Positions 50,001-63,000 of a stretch of 64,000 bases of DNA are shown piece after piece. This DNA is from Cercis canadensis. Its lineage: Eukaryota; Streptophyta; Magnoliopsida; Fabales; Fabaceae. The position numbers were made by a program, and so were the translations under genes. Positions within the stretch are counted from its first letter, which is position 1. Each line of letters starts with the position of its first letter. The notes under the pieces were generated by a model that saw only the letters and a program-made list of their open reading frames with translations, was not told the origin of the DNA and did not search any database. The stretch spans positions 186,001-250,000 of the forward strand of contig QAOA01007418.1 of assembly GCA_003255065.1 (NCBI GenBank). Direction: 5' to 3'.

Positions 50001-52299
50001 CCTGATAGGTCATTGTATCTGGCCCGAGACCCTGTTTCGGTTCGTCCCTGTATATCAGTTGGATATTTTACTTGGGTTTCACTGTATCTGGCCTGGCTAC
50101 CTGTTTCGGTTCGAACCTGTGTCTGACTCATATATTTTTCATGCGTTCAACTGCAACCGGAAAGGGACTATTTCCTGGTGGGTCATTGTATCTGGCCCGA
50201 GACCCTGTTTCGGTTCGTCCCTATATCTGACTCGGATATTTTCATTGGGTTTCACTATATCCGGGAAGGGACTGTTTACTGTTGGGTCATTGTATCTGCC
50301 CAGGGGCCCTGTTTTGGTTCGTCCTTGTATCTGACTCAAATATTTTTCATTGGTTCAACTGGATCCGGAAAGGGACAGTTTACTGGTGGGTCATTTTATC
50401 TGATTGGAGACCCCGTTTTGGTTCGTCCCTGAATCTGACTCGGATATTTTAATTGGATTTCACTGTATCTGGCCTGGTTCCCTGTTACGATTCGAACCTG
50501 TATCTGACTCGGATATTTTTCATGGGTTCAACTCCATCCGGAAAGAGATTATTTCCTGGTGGGTCATTGTATCTGGCCTGGGTCCCTGTTTCGGTTCGTA
50601 CCTATATCTGACTCGGATATTTTTCTTGGGGTTCACTGTATCTGGGAAAGGACTGTTTACTTTTGGGTCATTGTATCTAGCCCTGGGCCATGTTTCGGTT
50701 TGTCCCTGTATCTGACTCGGATATTTTCATTGGGTATCACTGTATCTGTCCTGGCTCCCTGTTTCGTTTCGAACCTGTATCTGTCTCGGATATTTTTCAT
50801 GCGTTCAACTGCATCCGGAAAGGGACTGTTTCCTGGTGGGTCATTGTATCTGCCCCGGGACCCTGTTTCGGTTCGTCCCTCTATCTGACTTGGATATTTT
50901 CATTGGGTATCACTGAATCTGGCCTGGTTCCCTGTTTCGGTTCGAACCTGTATCTGACTAGGATATTTTTCATGGGTTCAACCGCATCCGGAAAGGGACA
51001 GTTTCCTGGTGGGTCATTGTATCTGGCCCGAGACCCAGTTTCGGTCCTTCCCTATATCTGAATCGGATTTTTTACTTGGTTTCACTGTATCTGGCCTGGC
51101 TACGTATTTCGTTTCGAACCTGTGTCTGACTCGGATATTTTTCTTGGGTTTCATTGTATCTGGCCTGTGACTATTTCTTGGTGGGTCATTATATCTAACC
51201 CGAGATACTGTTTCGGTTCGTTGATGTATCTGACTCGAATATTTTTCTTGGCTTTCACTGTATCTGGGAAGGGACTGTTTCCTGAAGGCTCATTGTATCT
51301 GGCTTGGGTCCCTGTTTCGGTTCGTACCTATATCTGACTCGGTTATTTTCCTTGGGGTTCACTGTATCTGGGAAGGGACTGTTTACTATTGGGTCATTGT
51401 ATCTTGCCCGGGGCCCTGTTTCTGTTCGTCCCAGTATCTGACTCGGATTTTTTCTTGGTTTTCACTGTATCTGGCCTGGCTTCCTGTTTCGGTTCGAACA
51501 TGTATCTAACTCAGATGTTTTTCATGGGTTCAACTGCATCTAGAAAGGGACACTTTCCTGATGGGTCATTGTATCTGGCCCGAGAAACTGTTTCGGTTCG
51601 TCCCTGTATATGACTTGGATATTTTACTTGGGTTTCATTGTATCCGGGAAGAGACTGTTTACTGTTGGGTCATCGTATTTGCCCTGGGGCCCTGTTTCGG
51701 TTCGTCCCTGTATCTTTATCGGATATTTTAATTGGATTTCACTGTATCTGGCCTGGTTCCCTGTTATGATTCGAACCTGTATCTGACTCGGATATTTTTC
51801 ACGGGTTCAACTCCATCCGGAAAGAGATTATTTCCTGGTGGGTCATTGTATCTGGCCTGGGTGCCTGTTTCGATTCGTACCTATGTCTGACTCGGATATT
51901 TTCCTTGGGGTTCACTGTATTTGGGAAGGGACTGTTTACTTTTGGGTCATTGTACCTAGCCCGGGGCCCTGTTTCGGTTCGTCCCTGTATATGACTCGGA
52001 TATTTTACTTGGGTTCACTGTATCTGGCCTGGCTACCTGTTTCGGTTCGAACCTGTGTCTGACTCATGTATTTTTCATGCGTTCAACTGCAACCGGAAAG
52101 GGACTGTTTCCTGGTGGGTCATTGTATCTGGCCCGGGACCCTGTTTCGGTTCGTCCCTGTATCTAACTCGGATATTTTCATTAGGTATCACTGAATCTGG
52201 CCTGGTTCCCTATTTCGGTTCGAACCTGTATCTGACTAGGATATTTTTCTTGGGTTCAACCGCATCCGGAAAGGGACAGTTTCCTGGTGGGTCATTGTA
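47030..52299 (+). repeat. Array block 6: right subfamily, ~2629-bp offset pair
   Basis: Units of the right subfamily dominate, with B variants gttacgattcgaacctg, catgcgttcaactgcaaccg C and the tttcggtccttcc A. About 48240-48720 is repeated at about 50869-51350 at an offset of 2629 bp, sharing tcactgaatctggcctgg, ctgactaggatatttttc and ggctacgtatttcg. No foreign sequence was found. Confidence 0.85.
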
Positions 52300-54020
52300 T
52301 CTGGCCCCAGACCCAGTTTCGGTCCTTCCCCATATCTGAATAGGATTTTTTACTTGGTTTCACTGTATCTGGCCTGGCTACGTATTTCGTTTCGAACCTG
52401 TGTCTGACTCGGATATTTTTCTTGGGTTTCATTGTATCTGGCCTGTGACTATTTCTTGGTGGGTCATTATATCTGACCTGAGATACTGTTTCTCTTCGTC
52501 GCTATATCTGAGTAGAATATTTTTCTTTGGTTTCACTGTATTTGGGAAGGGACTGTTTCCTGGTGGCTCATTGTTTCTGGCCTGGGTCCCTGTTTCGGTT
52601 CGTACCTATATCTGACTCGGTTATTTTCCTTGGGGTTCACTGTATCTGGGAAGGGACTTTTTACTGTTGGGTCATTGTATCTAACCCGGGTCCCTGTTTC
52701 GTTTCGTCCCTGTATCTGACTCGGATATTTTTCTTGGTTTTCACTGTAACTGGCCTGGCTCCCTGTTTCGGTTCGAACTTGTATCTAACTCAGATGTTTT
52801 TCACGGGTTCAGCTGCATCCAGAAAGAGACAGTTTCCTGATGGGTCATTGTATTTAGCCCGAGACCCTGTTTCGGTTCTTCCCTTTATATGACTCGGATA
52901 TTTTACTTGAGTTCACTGTATCTGGCCTAGCTACCTGTTTCGGTTCGAACCTGTGTCTGACTCATATATTTTTCATGCGTTCAACTGCAACCGGAAAGGG
53001 ACTGTTTCCTGGTGGGTAATTGTATCTGGCCCGAGACCCTGTTTCGGTTCGTCCCGGTATCTGACTCGGATATTTTTATTGGGTATCACTGTATCTGGCC
53101 TGGTTCCCTGTTTCGGTTCGAACCTGTATCTGACTCGGATATTTTTCATAGGTTCAACTGCATCCGGAAAGGGACAGTTTCCTGGTGGGTCATTGTATCT
53201 GGCCCGAGACCCAGTTTCAGTCCTTCCCTATATCTGACTCGGATTTTTTACTTGGTTTCACTGTATATGGCCTGGCTACCTATTTCGGTTCAAACCTGTG
53301 TCTGGCTCGGATATTTTTTCTTGGGTTTCATTGTATCTGACCTGGGATTATTTCTTGGTGGGTCATTATATCTGACCCGAGATACTGTTTCGGTTCATCG
53401 ATGTATCTGACTCGAATATTTTTCTTTGGTTTCACTGTGTCTGGGAAGGGACTGTTTCCTGAAGGCTCATTGTATCTGGCCTGGGTCCCTGTTTCGGTTC
53501 GTACCTATATCTGACTCGGTTATTTTCCTTGGGGTTCACTGTATCTGGGAAGGGACTGTTTACTATTGGGTCATTATATCTAGCCCGGGGCCCTGTTTCA
53601 GTTCGTCCCAGTATCTGACTCGGATTTTTTCTTGGTTTTCACTGTATCTGGCCTGGCTCCCTGTTTCGGTTCGAACATGTATCTAACTCAGATGTTTTTC
53701 ATGGGTTCAACTGCATCTAGAAAGGGACACTTTCCTGATGGGTCATTGTATCTGGCCTGAGAACCTGTTTCGGTTCGTCCCTGTATATGACTTGGATATT
53801 TTACTTGGGTTTCACTGTATCCGGGAAGAGACTGTTTACTGTTGGGCATTGTATCTGCCCTGGGGCCCTGTTTCGGTTCGTCCCTGTATCTGAATCGGAT
53901 ATTTTAATATGATTTCACTGTATCTGGCCTGGTTCCCTGTTACGATTCGAACCTGTATCTGACTCGGATATTTTTCACGGGTTCAACTCCATCCGGAAAG
54001 AGATTATTTTTTGGTGGGTC
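52300..54020 (+). repeat. Large duplicated segment, copy 1 (offset ~2349 bp)
   Basis: This matches about 54650-56370 at an offset of 2349-2350 bp. Shared variants include ctggcctgtgactatttc, ttcctgaaggctcattg, gtcccagtatctgac and ttttcacgggttcaactcc. The copies part at about 54020, where copy 1 has gtatctgccctgggt and copy 2 has gtatctggcccgaga. Confidence 0.83.
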
Positions 54021-54649
54021 ATTGTATCTGCCCTGGGTCCCTGTTTCGGTTCATACCTATATCTGACTCAGTTATTTTCCTTGGGGTTCACTGTATCTGG
54101 GAAGGGACTGTTTACTTTTGGGTCATTGTATCTAGCCCGGGGCCCTGTTTCAGTTCGTCCCTGTATCTGACTCGGATATTTTTCTTGGTTTTCACTGTAT
54201 CTGGCCTGGCTCCCTATTTCGGTTCGAACTTGTATCTAACTCCGATGTTTTTCATGGGTTCAACTGCATCCAGAAAGGGATAGTTTCCTGATGGTTCATT
54301 GTATCTGGCCCGAGACCCTGTTTCGGTTCGTCCTTGTATATTACTCGGATATTTTACTAGGGTTCACTGTATCTGGCCTGGCTACCTGTTTCGGTTCGAA
54401 CCTGTGTCTGACTCATATATTTTTCATGCGTTCAACTGCAACCGCAAAGGGACTGTTTCCTGGTGGGCCATTGTATCTGGCCCGAGACCTTGTTTCGGTT
54501 CGTCCCTGTACCTCACTCGTATATTTTCATTGGGTATCACTGTATCTGGCCTGGTTCCCTGTTTCGGTTCGACCATGTATCTAACTCAGATTTTTTTCAT
54601 GGGTTCAATTGCATCTAGAAAGGGACACTTTCCTGATGGGTCATCGTAT

Positions 54650-56370
54650 CTGGCCCGAGACCCAGTTTCGGTCCTTCCCTATATCTGAATCGGATTTTTT
54701 ACTTGGTTTCACTATATCTGGCCTGGCTACATATTTCGTTTCGAACCTGTGTCTGACTCGGATATTTTTGTTGGGTTTCATTGTATCTGGCCTGTGACTA
54801 TTTCTTGGTGGGTCATTATATCTGACCTGAGATACTGTTTCTGTTCGTCGCTGTATCTGACTCGAATATTTTTCTTGGGTTTCACTGTATTTGGGAAGGG
54901 ACTGTTTCCTGGTGGCTCATTGTATCTGGCCTGGGTCCCTGTTTCAGTTCATACCTATATCTGACTCGGTTATTTTCCTTGGGGTTCACTGTATCTGGGA
55001 AGGGACTGTTTACTGTTGGGTCATTGTATCTAGCCCGGGTCCCTGTTTCGTTTCGTCCCTGTATCTGACTCGGATATTTTTCTTGGTTTTCACTATATCT
55101 GGCCTGGCTCCCTGTTTCGGTTCGAACTTGTATCTAACTTAGATGTTTTTCACGGGTTCAGCTGCATCCAGAAAGTGACAGTATCCTGATGGGTCATTGT
55201 ATTTAGCCCGAGACCCTGTTTCGGTTCTTCCCTGTATATGACTCGGATATTTTACTTGGGTTCACTGTATCTGGCCTGGCTACCTGTTTCGGTTCGAACC
55301 TGTGTCTGACTCATATATTTTTCATGCGTTCAACTGCAACCGGAAAGGGACTGTTTCCTGGTGGGTAATTGTATCTGGCCCTAGACCCTGTTTCGGTTCG
55401 TCCCGGTATCTGACTCGGATATTTTCATTGGGTATCACTGTATCTGGCGTGGTTCCCTGTTTCGGTTCGAACCTGTATCTGACTCGGATATTTTTCAAGG
55501 GTTCAACTGCATCCGGAAAGGGACAGTTTCCTGGTGGGTCATTGTATCTAGCCCGAGACCCAGTTTCCGTACTTCCCTATATCTGACTCGGATTTTTTAC
55601 TTGGTTTCACTGTATATGGCCTGGCTACCTATTTCGTTTCGAACCTGTGTCTGGCTCGGATATTTTTTCTTGGGTTTCATTGTATCTGGCCTGGGACTAT
55701 TTCTTGGTGGGTCATTATATCTGACCCGAGATACTGTTTCGGTTCGTCGATGTATCTGACTTGAATATTTTTCTTGGGTTTCACTGTATCTGGGAAGGGA
55801 GTGTTTCCTGAAGGCTCATTGTATCTGGCCTCGGTCTCTGTTTCGGTTCGTACTTATATCTGACTCAGTTATTTTCCTTGGGGTTCACTATATCTGGGGA
55901 GGGACTGTTTACTATTGGGTCATTATATCTAGCTCGGGGCCCTGTTTCAGTTCGTCCCAGTATCTGACTAGGATTTTTTCTTGGTTTTCACTGTATCTGG
56001 CCTGGCTCCCTGTTTCGGTTCTAACATGTATCTAACTCAGATGTTTTTCATGGGTTCAACTGCATCTAGAAAGGGACACTTTCCTGATGGGTCATTGTAT
56101 CTGGCTCGAGAACCTGTTTCGGTTCGTCCCTGTATATGACTTGGATATTTTACTTGGGTTTCACTGTATCCGGGAAGAGACTGTTTACTGTTGGGTCATT
56201 GTATCTGCCCTGGGGCCCTGTTTCGGTTCGTCCCTGTATCTGAATCGGATATTTTAATTGGATTTCTCTATATCTGGCCTGGTTCCCTGTTACGATTGGA
56301 ACCTGTATCTGACTCGGATATTTTTCACGGGTTCAACTTCATCCGGAAAGAGATCATTTCCTGGTGGGTC
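54650..56370 (+). repeat. Large duplicated segment, copy 2 (offset ~2349 bp)
   Basis: This is the partner of 52300-54020. The 630 bp between the copies (54021-54649) are ordinary right-subfamily units that resemble 49.4-50.0 kb. Confidence 0.83.
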
Positions 56371-59300
56371 ATTGTATCTGGCCCGAGACCCAGTTTCGGT
56401 CCTTCCCTATATCTGACTCGGATTTTTTACTTGTTTTCACTGTATCTGGCCTGGCTCCCTGTTTCGGTTCGAACATGTATCTAACTCAGATGTTTTTCAT
56501 GGGTTCAATTGCATCTAGAAAAGGACACTTTCCTGATGGGCCATTGTTTCTGGCCCGAGACCCTGTTTCGGTTCATCGCTGTATCTGACTCGAATATTTT
56601 TCTTGGGTTTCACTGTATTTGGGAAGGGACTGTTTCCTGGTGGCTCATTGTATCTGGCCTGGGTCCCTGTTTCGGTTCGTACCTATATCTAACTCGGTTA
56701 TTTTCCTTGGGGTTCACTGTATCTGGGAAGGGACTGTTTACTGTTGGGTCATTGTATCTAGCCCGGGTCCCTGTTTCATTTCGTCCCTGTATTTCACTCG
56801 ATTATTTTTCTTGGTTTTCACTGTATCTGGCCTGGCTCCCTGTTTCGGTTCGAACTTGTATCTAACTCAGATGTTTTTCACGGGTTCAGCTGCATCCAGA
56901 AAGAGACAGTTTCCTGATGGGTCATTGTATTTAGCCCGAGACCCTGTTTCGGTTCGTCCCTGTATATGACTCGGATATTTTACTTGGGTTCACTGTATCC
57001 GGCCTGGCTACCTGTTTCGGTTCGAACCTGTGTCTGAGTCATATATTTTTCATGCGTTCAACTGCAACCGGAAAGGGACTGTTTCCTGTTGGGTCATTGT
57101 ATCTGGCCCGAGACGCTGTTTCGGTTCGTCCCTGTATCCGACTCGGATATTTTCATTGGGTATCACTGTATCTAGCCTGGCTCCCTGTATCGGTTCAAAC
57201 TTGTATCTGACTCGGATATTTTTCATGGGTTCAACTGCATCCGGAAAGGGACAGTTGCCTAGTGGGTCATTGTATCTGGCCCGAGACCCAGTTTCGGTCC
57301 TTCCCTATATCTGACCCTGATTTTTTACTTGGTTTCACTGTATCTATCCTGGCTACCTATTTCGGTTCGAACCTGTGTCTGACTCGGATATTTTTTCTTG
57401 GGTTTCATTGTATCTGGCCTGGGACTATTTCTTGGTGGGTCATTATATCTGACCCGAGATATTGTTTCTGTTTGTTGCTGTATCTGACTCGAATATTTTT
57501 CTTGGGTTTCACTGTATCTGGGAAGGGACTGTTTCCTGGTGGCTCATTGTATCTGGCCTGGGTCCCTGTTTCGGTTCGTACCTATATCTGACTCGGTTAT
57601 TTTCCTTGGGGTTCACTGTATCTGGGAAGGAACTGTTTACTGTTGGGTCATTTTTTCTAGCCCGGGGCCCTGTTTCGGTTCGTCCCTGTATCTAACTCAG
57701 ATATTTGTCTTGGTTTTCACTGTATCTGGCCTGGCTCCCTGTTTCGGTTCGAACATGTATCTAACTCAGATGTTTTTCATGGGTTCAACTGCATTCAGAA
57801 AGGGACAGTTTCCTGATGGGTCATTGTATCTGGCCCGAGACCCTGTTTCGGTTCATCCCTGTATATGACTCGGATATTTTTCTTGGTTTTCACTGTATCT
57901 GGCCTGGCTACCTGTTTCGGTTCGAACCTGTGTTTGACTCATATATTTTTCATGCATTCAACTGCAACCGGAAAGGGACTGTTTCCTGGTGGGTCATTGT
58001 ATCTGGCCCGTGACCCTGTTTCGGTTCGTCCCTGTATCTGACTCGGATATTTTCATTTGGTATCATTGTATCTGGCCTGGCTCCCTGTTTCGGTTCGAAC
58101 CTGTATCTGCATCGGATATTTTTCATGGATTCAACTGCATCCGGAAAGGGACAGTTTCCTGGTGGGTCATTGTATCTGGTCCGAGACGCAGTTTCGGTCC
58201 TTCCCTATATCTGACTCGGATTTTTTACTTGGTTTCACTATATATGGCCTGGCTACCTATTTCGTTACGAACCTGTGTCTGACTCGGATATTTTTTCTTG
58301 GGTTTCATTGTATCTGGCCTGGGACTATTTCTTGGTGGGTCATTATATCTGACCCGAGATACTGTTTCTGTTTGTCGCTGTATCTGACTCGAATATTTTT
58401 CTTGGGTTTCACTGTATCTGGGAAGGGACTGTTTCCTGGTGGCTCATTGTATCTGGCCTGGGTCCCTGTTTCGGTTCGTACCTATATCTGACTCGGTTAT
58501 TTTCCTTGGGGTTCACTGTATCTGGGAAGGAACTGTTTACTGTTGGGTCATTGTATCTAGCCCGAGGCCCTGCTTCGGTTCGTCCCTGTATCTGACTCGG
58601 ATTTTTTCTTGGGTTTCACTGTATCTGGCCTGGCTTACTGTTTCAGTTCGGACTTGTATTTGACTCGGATGTTTTTCATGGGTTCAACTGCATCCAGAAA
58701 GGGACAGTTTCATGATGGGGCATTGTATCTGGCCCGAGACCCTGTTTCGGTTCGTCCTTGTATATGACTCGGATATTTTACTTGGGTTTCACTGTATCTG
58801 GCCTGGCTACCTGTTTCGGTTCGAACCTGTGACTGACTCATATGTTTTTCATGTGTTCAACTGCAACCGGAAAGGGACTGTTTCCAGGTGGGTAATTGTA
58901 TCTGGCCCGAGACCCTGTTTCGGTTCGTCCCTGTATCAGACTCGAATATTTTTTTTGGGTATCACTATATCTGGCCTGACTCCCTATTTCGGTTCGAACC
59001 TGTATCTGACTGAAATATTTTTCCTGGTTTTCACTATATCTTTTTTGGCTCCCTGTCAGGTTCGTACTTGTATCTGACTCTGATATTTTTCTTGTGTTTC
59101 ACTGTATCCGGGAAGGGACTGTTTACTGTTGGGTCATTGTAACTGCCCTGGGGCCCTGCTTCGGTTCGTCCCTGTATCTGACTCAAATATTTTTCATGGG
59201 TTCAACTCGATCCGGAAAGGGACAGTTTACTGGTGGGTCATTGTATCTGTCCCGAGACCCTGTTTCGGTTCGTCCCTGTATCTGACTCGGATATTTTAAT

Positions 59301-59969
59301 TGGATTTCACTGTATCTGGCCTGGTTCCCTGTTACGATTCGAACCTGTATCTAACTCGGATATTTTTCATAGGTTCGACTCTATTCGGAAAGAGATTGTT
59401 TCCTGGTGGGTCATTGTATCTGGCCTGGGTCCCTGTTTCGGTTCGTACCTATATCTGACTCGGATATTTTCCTTGGGGTTCACTGTATCTAGGAAGGGAC
59501 TGTTTACTTTTGGGTCATTGTATCTAGCCCGGGGCCCTGTTTCGGTTCGTCCCTGTATCTGACTCGGATATTTTTCTTCGTTTTCACTGTATCTGGCCTT
59601 GCTCCCTGTTTCGGTTCGTACCTATATCTGACTTGGATATTTTCCTTGGGGTTCACTGTATCTGGCAAGGGATTGTTTACTGTTGGGTCATTGTATCTAG
59701 CCCGGGGCCCTGTTTTGGTTTGCCCCTTTATCTAACTCGGATATTTTTCTTAGGTTTCACTGTATCTGGCCTGGCTTACTGTTTCGGTTCGAACTTGTAT
59801 CTGACTCGGATGTTTTTCATGGGTTCAACTGCATCCAAAAAGGGACAGTTTCCTTGTGGGTCATTGTATCTGGCCCGAGACCCTGTTTCAGTTCGTCCCT
59901 GTATCTGACTCAGATATTTTTCTTGGGTTTCACTGTATCTGGCCTGGCTACCTGTTTCGGTTCGAACTT
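56371..59969 (+). repeat. Array block 7: ~900-bp HOR and mixed units
   Basis: The A variant ggctcattgtatctggcctg starts AC units at 56642, 57541 and 58441, spaced 899 and 900 bp. The 900-bp arrangement seen at 33-40 kb is therefore present here too with different monomer variants. After 58.7 kb the order becomes irregular, with gttacgattcgaacctg and gtcaggttcgtacttg B variants. The block stops at the foreign stretch at 59970. Confidence 0.85.
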
Positions 59970-60012
59970 TGACAGGTGCCGAACCGTACAAAATTAAACT
60001 ACTAATTGCAAC
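59970..60012. other. Non-satellite stretch, ~43 bp, unidentified
   Basis: After the B sequence ggttcgaactt the expected gtatctgactcgg is replaced by tgacaggtgccgaaccgtac and about 23 further A/T-rich bases. The array resumes at ttgggaagagaatg, which is a C subunit. The stretch therefore takes the place of the rest of B and the start of C. I recognise no element in it. It may be a scar of a larger insertion or filler DNA at a break. Confidence 0.75.
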
Positions 60013-63000
60013 TTGGGAAGAGAATGTTTTCTAGTGGGTCATTGTATCAGACCCGGGACCATATTTTGGTTCGTCCCTATATCTAACTCAGATATTTTAC
60101 TACTGTATCTGGTTTGGCTCCCTGTCAAGTTCGTACTTGTTTCTGACTCAGATATTTTTCTTGGGTTTCACTATATCTGGGAAGTGACTGTTTCCTGGTG
60201 GCTCATTGTATCTGGCCTGGGTCCCTGTTTCGGTTCGTACCTATATCTGACTCGGACATTTTCCTTGGGGTTCACTGTATCTAGGAAGGGACTGTTTACT
60301 GTTACGTCATTGAATCTAGCCCGGGGCCCTGTTTTGGTTTGTCCCTATATCTGAAGAATATTTTACTTGGGTTTCACTGTATCTGGCCTGGCTACCTGTT
60401 TTGGTTCGAAGCTGTGTCTGACTCATATATTTTTCATGGGTTCAACTGCTTCCAGAAAGTGACTGTTTCCTGGTGGGTCATTGTATCTGACCCGAGACCC
60501 TGTTTCGGTTCGTCCCTTTATCTGACTCTGATATTTTACTTGGGTTTCAATGTATCTGGCCTGGCTCCCTGTTTCGGTTCGAACATGTATCTAACTCAGA
60601 TGTTTTTCATGGGTTTAACTGCATCCAGAAAGGGACAGTTTCCTGATGGGTCATTGTATCTGGCCTGAGACCCTATTTCGGTTCGTCCTTATATCTGACT
60701 CGGATATTTTTTCTTGGGTTTCATTGTATTTGCCCTGGGACTATTTCTTGGTGGGTCATTATATCTGACCCGAGATACTGTTTTGGTTCGTCACTGAATC
60801 TGACTCGAATATTTTTCTTAGGCTTCACTGTATCTGGGAAGGGACTGTTTCCTGGTGGCTCATTGTATCTGGCCTGGGTCCCTGTTTCGGTTCGTACCTA
60901 TATCTGGCTTGGATATTTTCCTTGGGATTCACTGTATCTGGGAAGGGACTGTTTACTTTGGCGTCATTGTATCTAGCCCGGGGCCCTATTTTCGTTCATC
61001 CCTGTATCTGACTCGAATATTTTTCTTCGGTTTCACTGTATCTGGCCTGGCTCCCTGTTTCAGTTCGAACTTGTATCTAACTAAGATGTTTTTCATGGGT
61101 TCAACTGCATCCCGAAAGGGACAGTTTCCTGATGGGTCATTATTGTATCTGGCCTGAGACCCTATTTCGGTTCGTCCCTATATCTGACTCGGTGATATTT
61201 TATTTAGGTTTCATTGTATCTGGCCTGGCTACCTGTTTCAGTTCGAACCTGTGTCTGACTCATATATTTTTCATTGGTTCAACTGCAACCAGAAAGGTAT
61301 TGTTTCCTGGTGGGTCATTGTATATGGCGCGAGACCCTATTTCGGTTCGTCCCCGTATCTGACTCGGATATTTTCATTGGGTATCACTGTATCTGGCCTG
61401 GCTTCCTGTTTCGGTTCGAACCTGTATCTGACTCGGATATTTTTCATGGGTTCAACTGCATCCAGAAAGGGACTGTTTGCTGGTGGGTCATTGTATCTGG
61501 CCCAAGACCTAATTTTGGTTTGTCCTTGTATCTGACTCGGTTATTTTACTTGGGTTTCACTGTATCTGGCCTGACAACCTGTTTTAGTTCGAACCACTAT
61601 CTGACTCGGATATTTTTTCTTGGGTTTCATTGTATCTGGCCTGGGACTATTTCTTGGTGGGTCATTATATCTGAACTGAGATACTGTTTCGGTTCGTCGC
61701 TGTATCTGACTCAGATATTTTTCTTCGATTTCACTATATCTGGGAAGGGACTGTTTCCTGGTGGCTTATTGTATCTGGCCTGGGTCCCTGTTTCGGTTCG
61801 TACCTATATCTGACTCGAAAATTTTCCTTGGGGTTCACTGTATCTAGGAAGGGACTGTTTACTGTTAGGTCATTGAATCTAGCCCGGGGCCCTGTTTTGG
61901 TTTGTCCCTGTATCTGACTCGGATATTTTTCTTGGGTTTCACTGTATCTGGCCTGGCTCCCTGTTTCGGTTCGAACTTGTATCTGACTCGGATGTTTTTC
62001 ATGGGTTCAACTGCATCCAGAAAGGGACAGTTTCCTTGTGGGTCATTGTATCTGGCCCGAGACCCTGTTTCGGTTCCTCCCTGTATCTGACTCGGATATT
62101 TTTCTTGTGTTTCACTGTATCTGGCCTAGCTCCCTGTTTCGGTTCGAACTTGTATCTGACTCGGATGTTTTTCATGGGTTCAACTGCATCCAGAAAGGGA
62201 CAGTTTCCTTGTGGGTCATTGTATCTGGCCCGAGACCCAGTTTCGGTTCCTCCCTGTATCTGACTCGGATATTTTTCTTGTGTTTCACTGTATCTGGCCT
62301 AGCTCCCTGTTTCGGTTCGAACTTGTATCTGACTCGGATGTTTTTCATGGGTTCAACTGCATCCAGAAAGGGACAGTTTCCTTGTGGGTCATTGTATCTG
62401 GCCCGAGACCCTGTTTTGGTTCGTCCCTGTATCTGACTCGGATATTTTACTTGGATTTCATTGTATCTGGCCTGGCTACCTGTTTCGGTTCGAACTTGTA
62501 TCTGACTCGCATGTTTTTCATGGTTTCAACTGCATCCAGAAAGGGACAGTTTCCTTCTGGGTCAATGTATCGGACCCGAGACCCTGTTTCGGTTCGTCCC
62601 TGTATCTGACTCAGAATTTTTACTAGGGTTTCACAGTATCTGGCCTGGCTCCCTGTTTCGGTTCGAACCTGTATCTGACTCGGATATTTTTCATGGGTTC
62701 AACTGCATCCGGAAAGGGACAGTTTCCTGGTGGGTCATTGTATCTGGCCCGAGACCCAGTTTCGGTCCTTCCCTATATCTGACTCGGATTTTTTACTTGG
62801 GTTTCACTGTGTCTGGCCTGGCTACGTGTTTCGGTTCGAACCTGTGTCTGACTCGGATATTTTTTCTTGGGTTTCATTGTATCTGGCCTGGGACTATTTC
62901 TTGGTGGGTCATTAGATCTGACCCGAGATACTGCTTCGGTTCATCGCTGTATCTGACTCGAATATTTTTCTTGGGTTTCACTGTATATGGGAAGGGACTG

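Noticed and set aside
59970-60012. Primer-binding site or long terminal repeat edge
   Set aside because: The tgacaggtgcc motif caught the eye, but 43 bp with no second edge and no matching repeat in the window is not enough to name an element.
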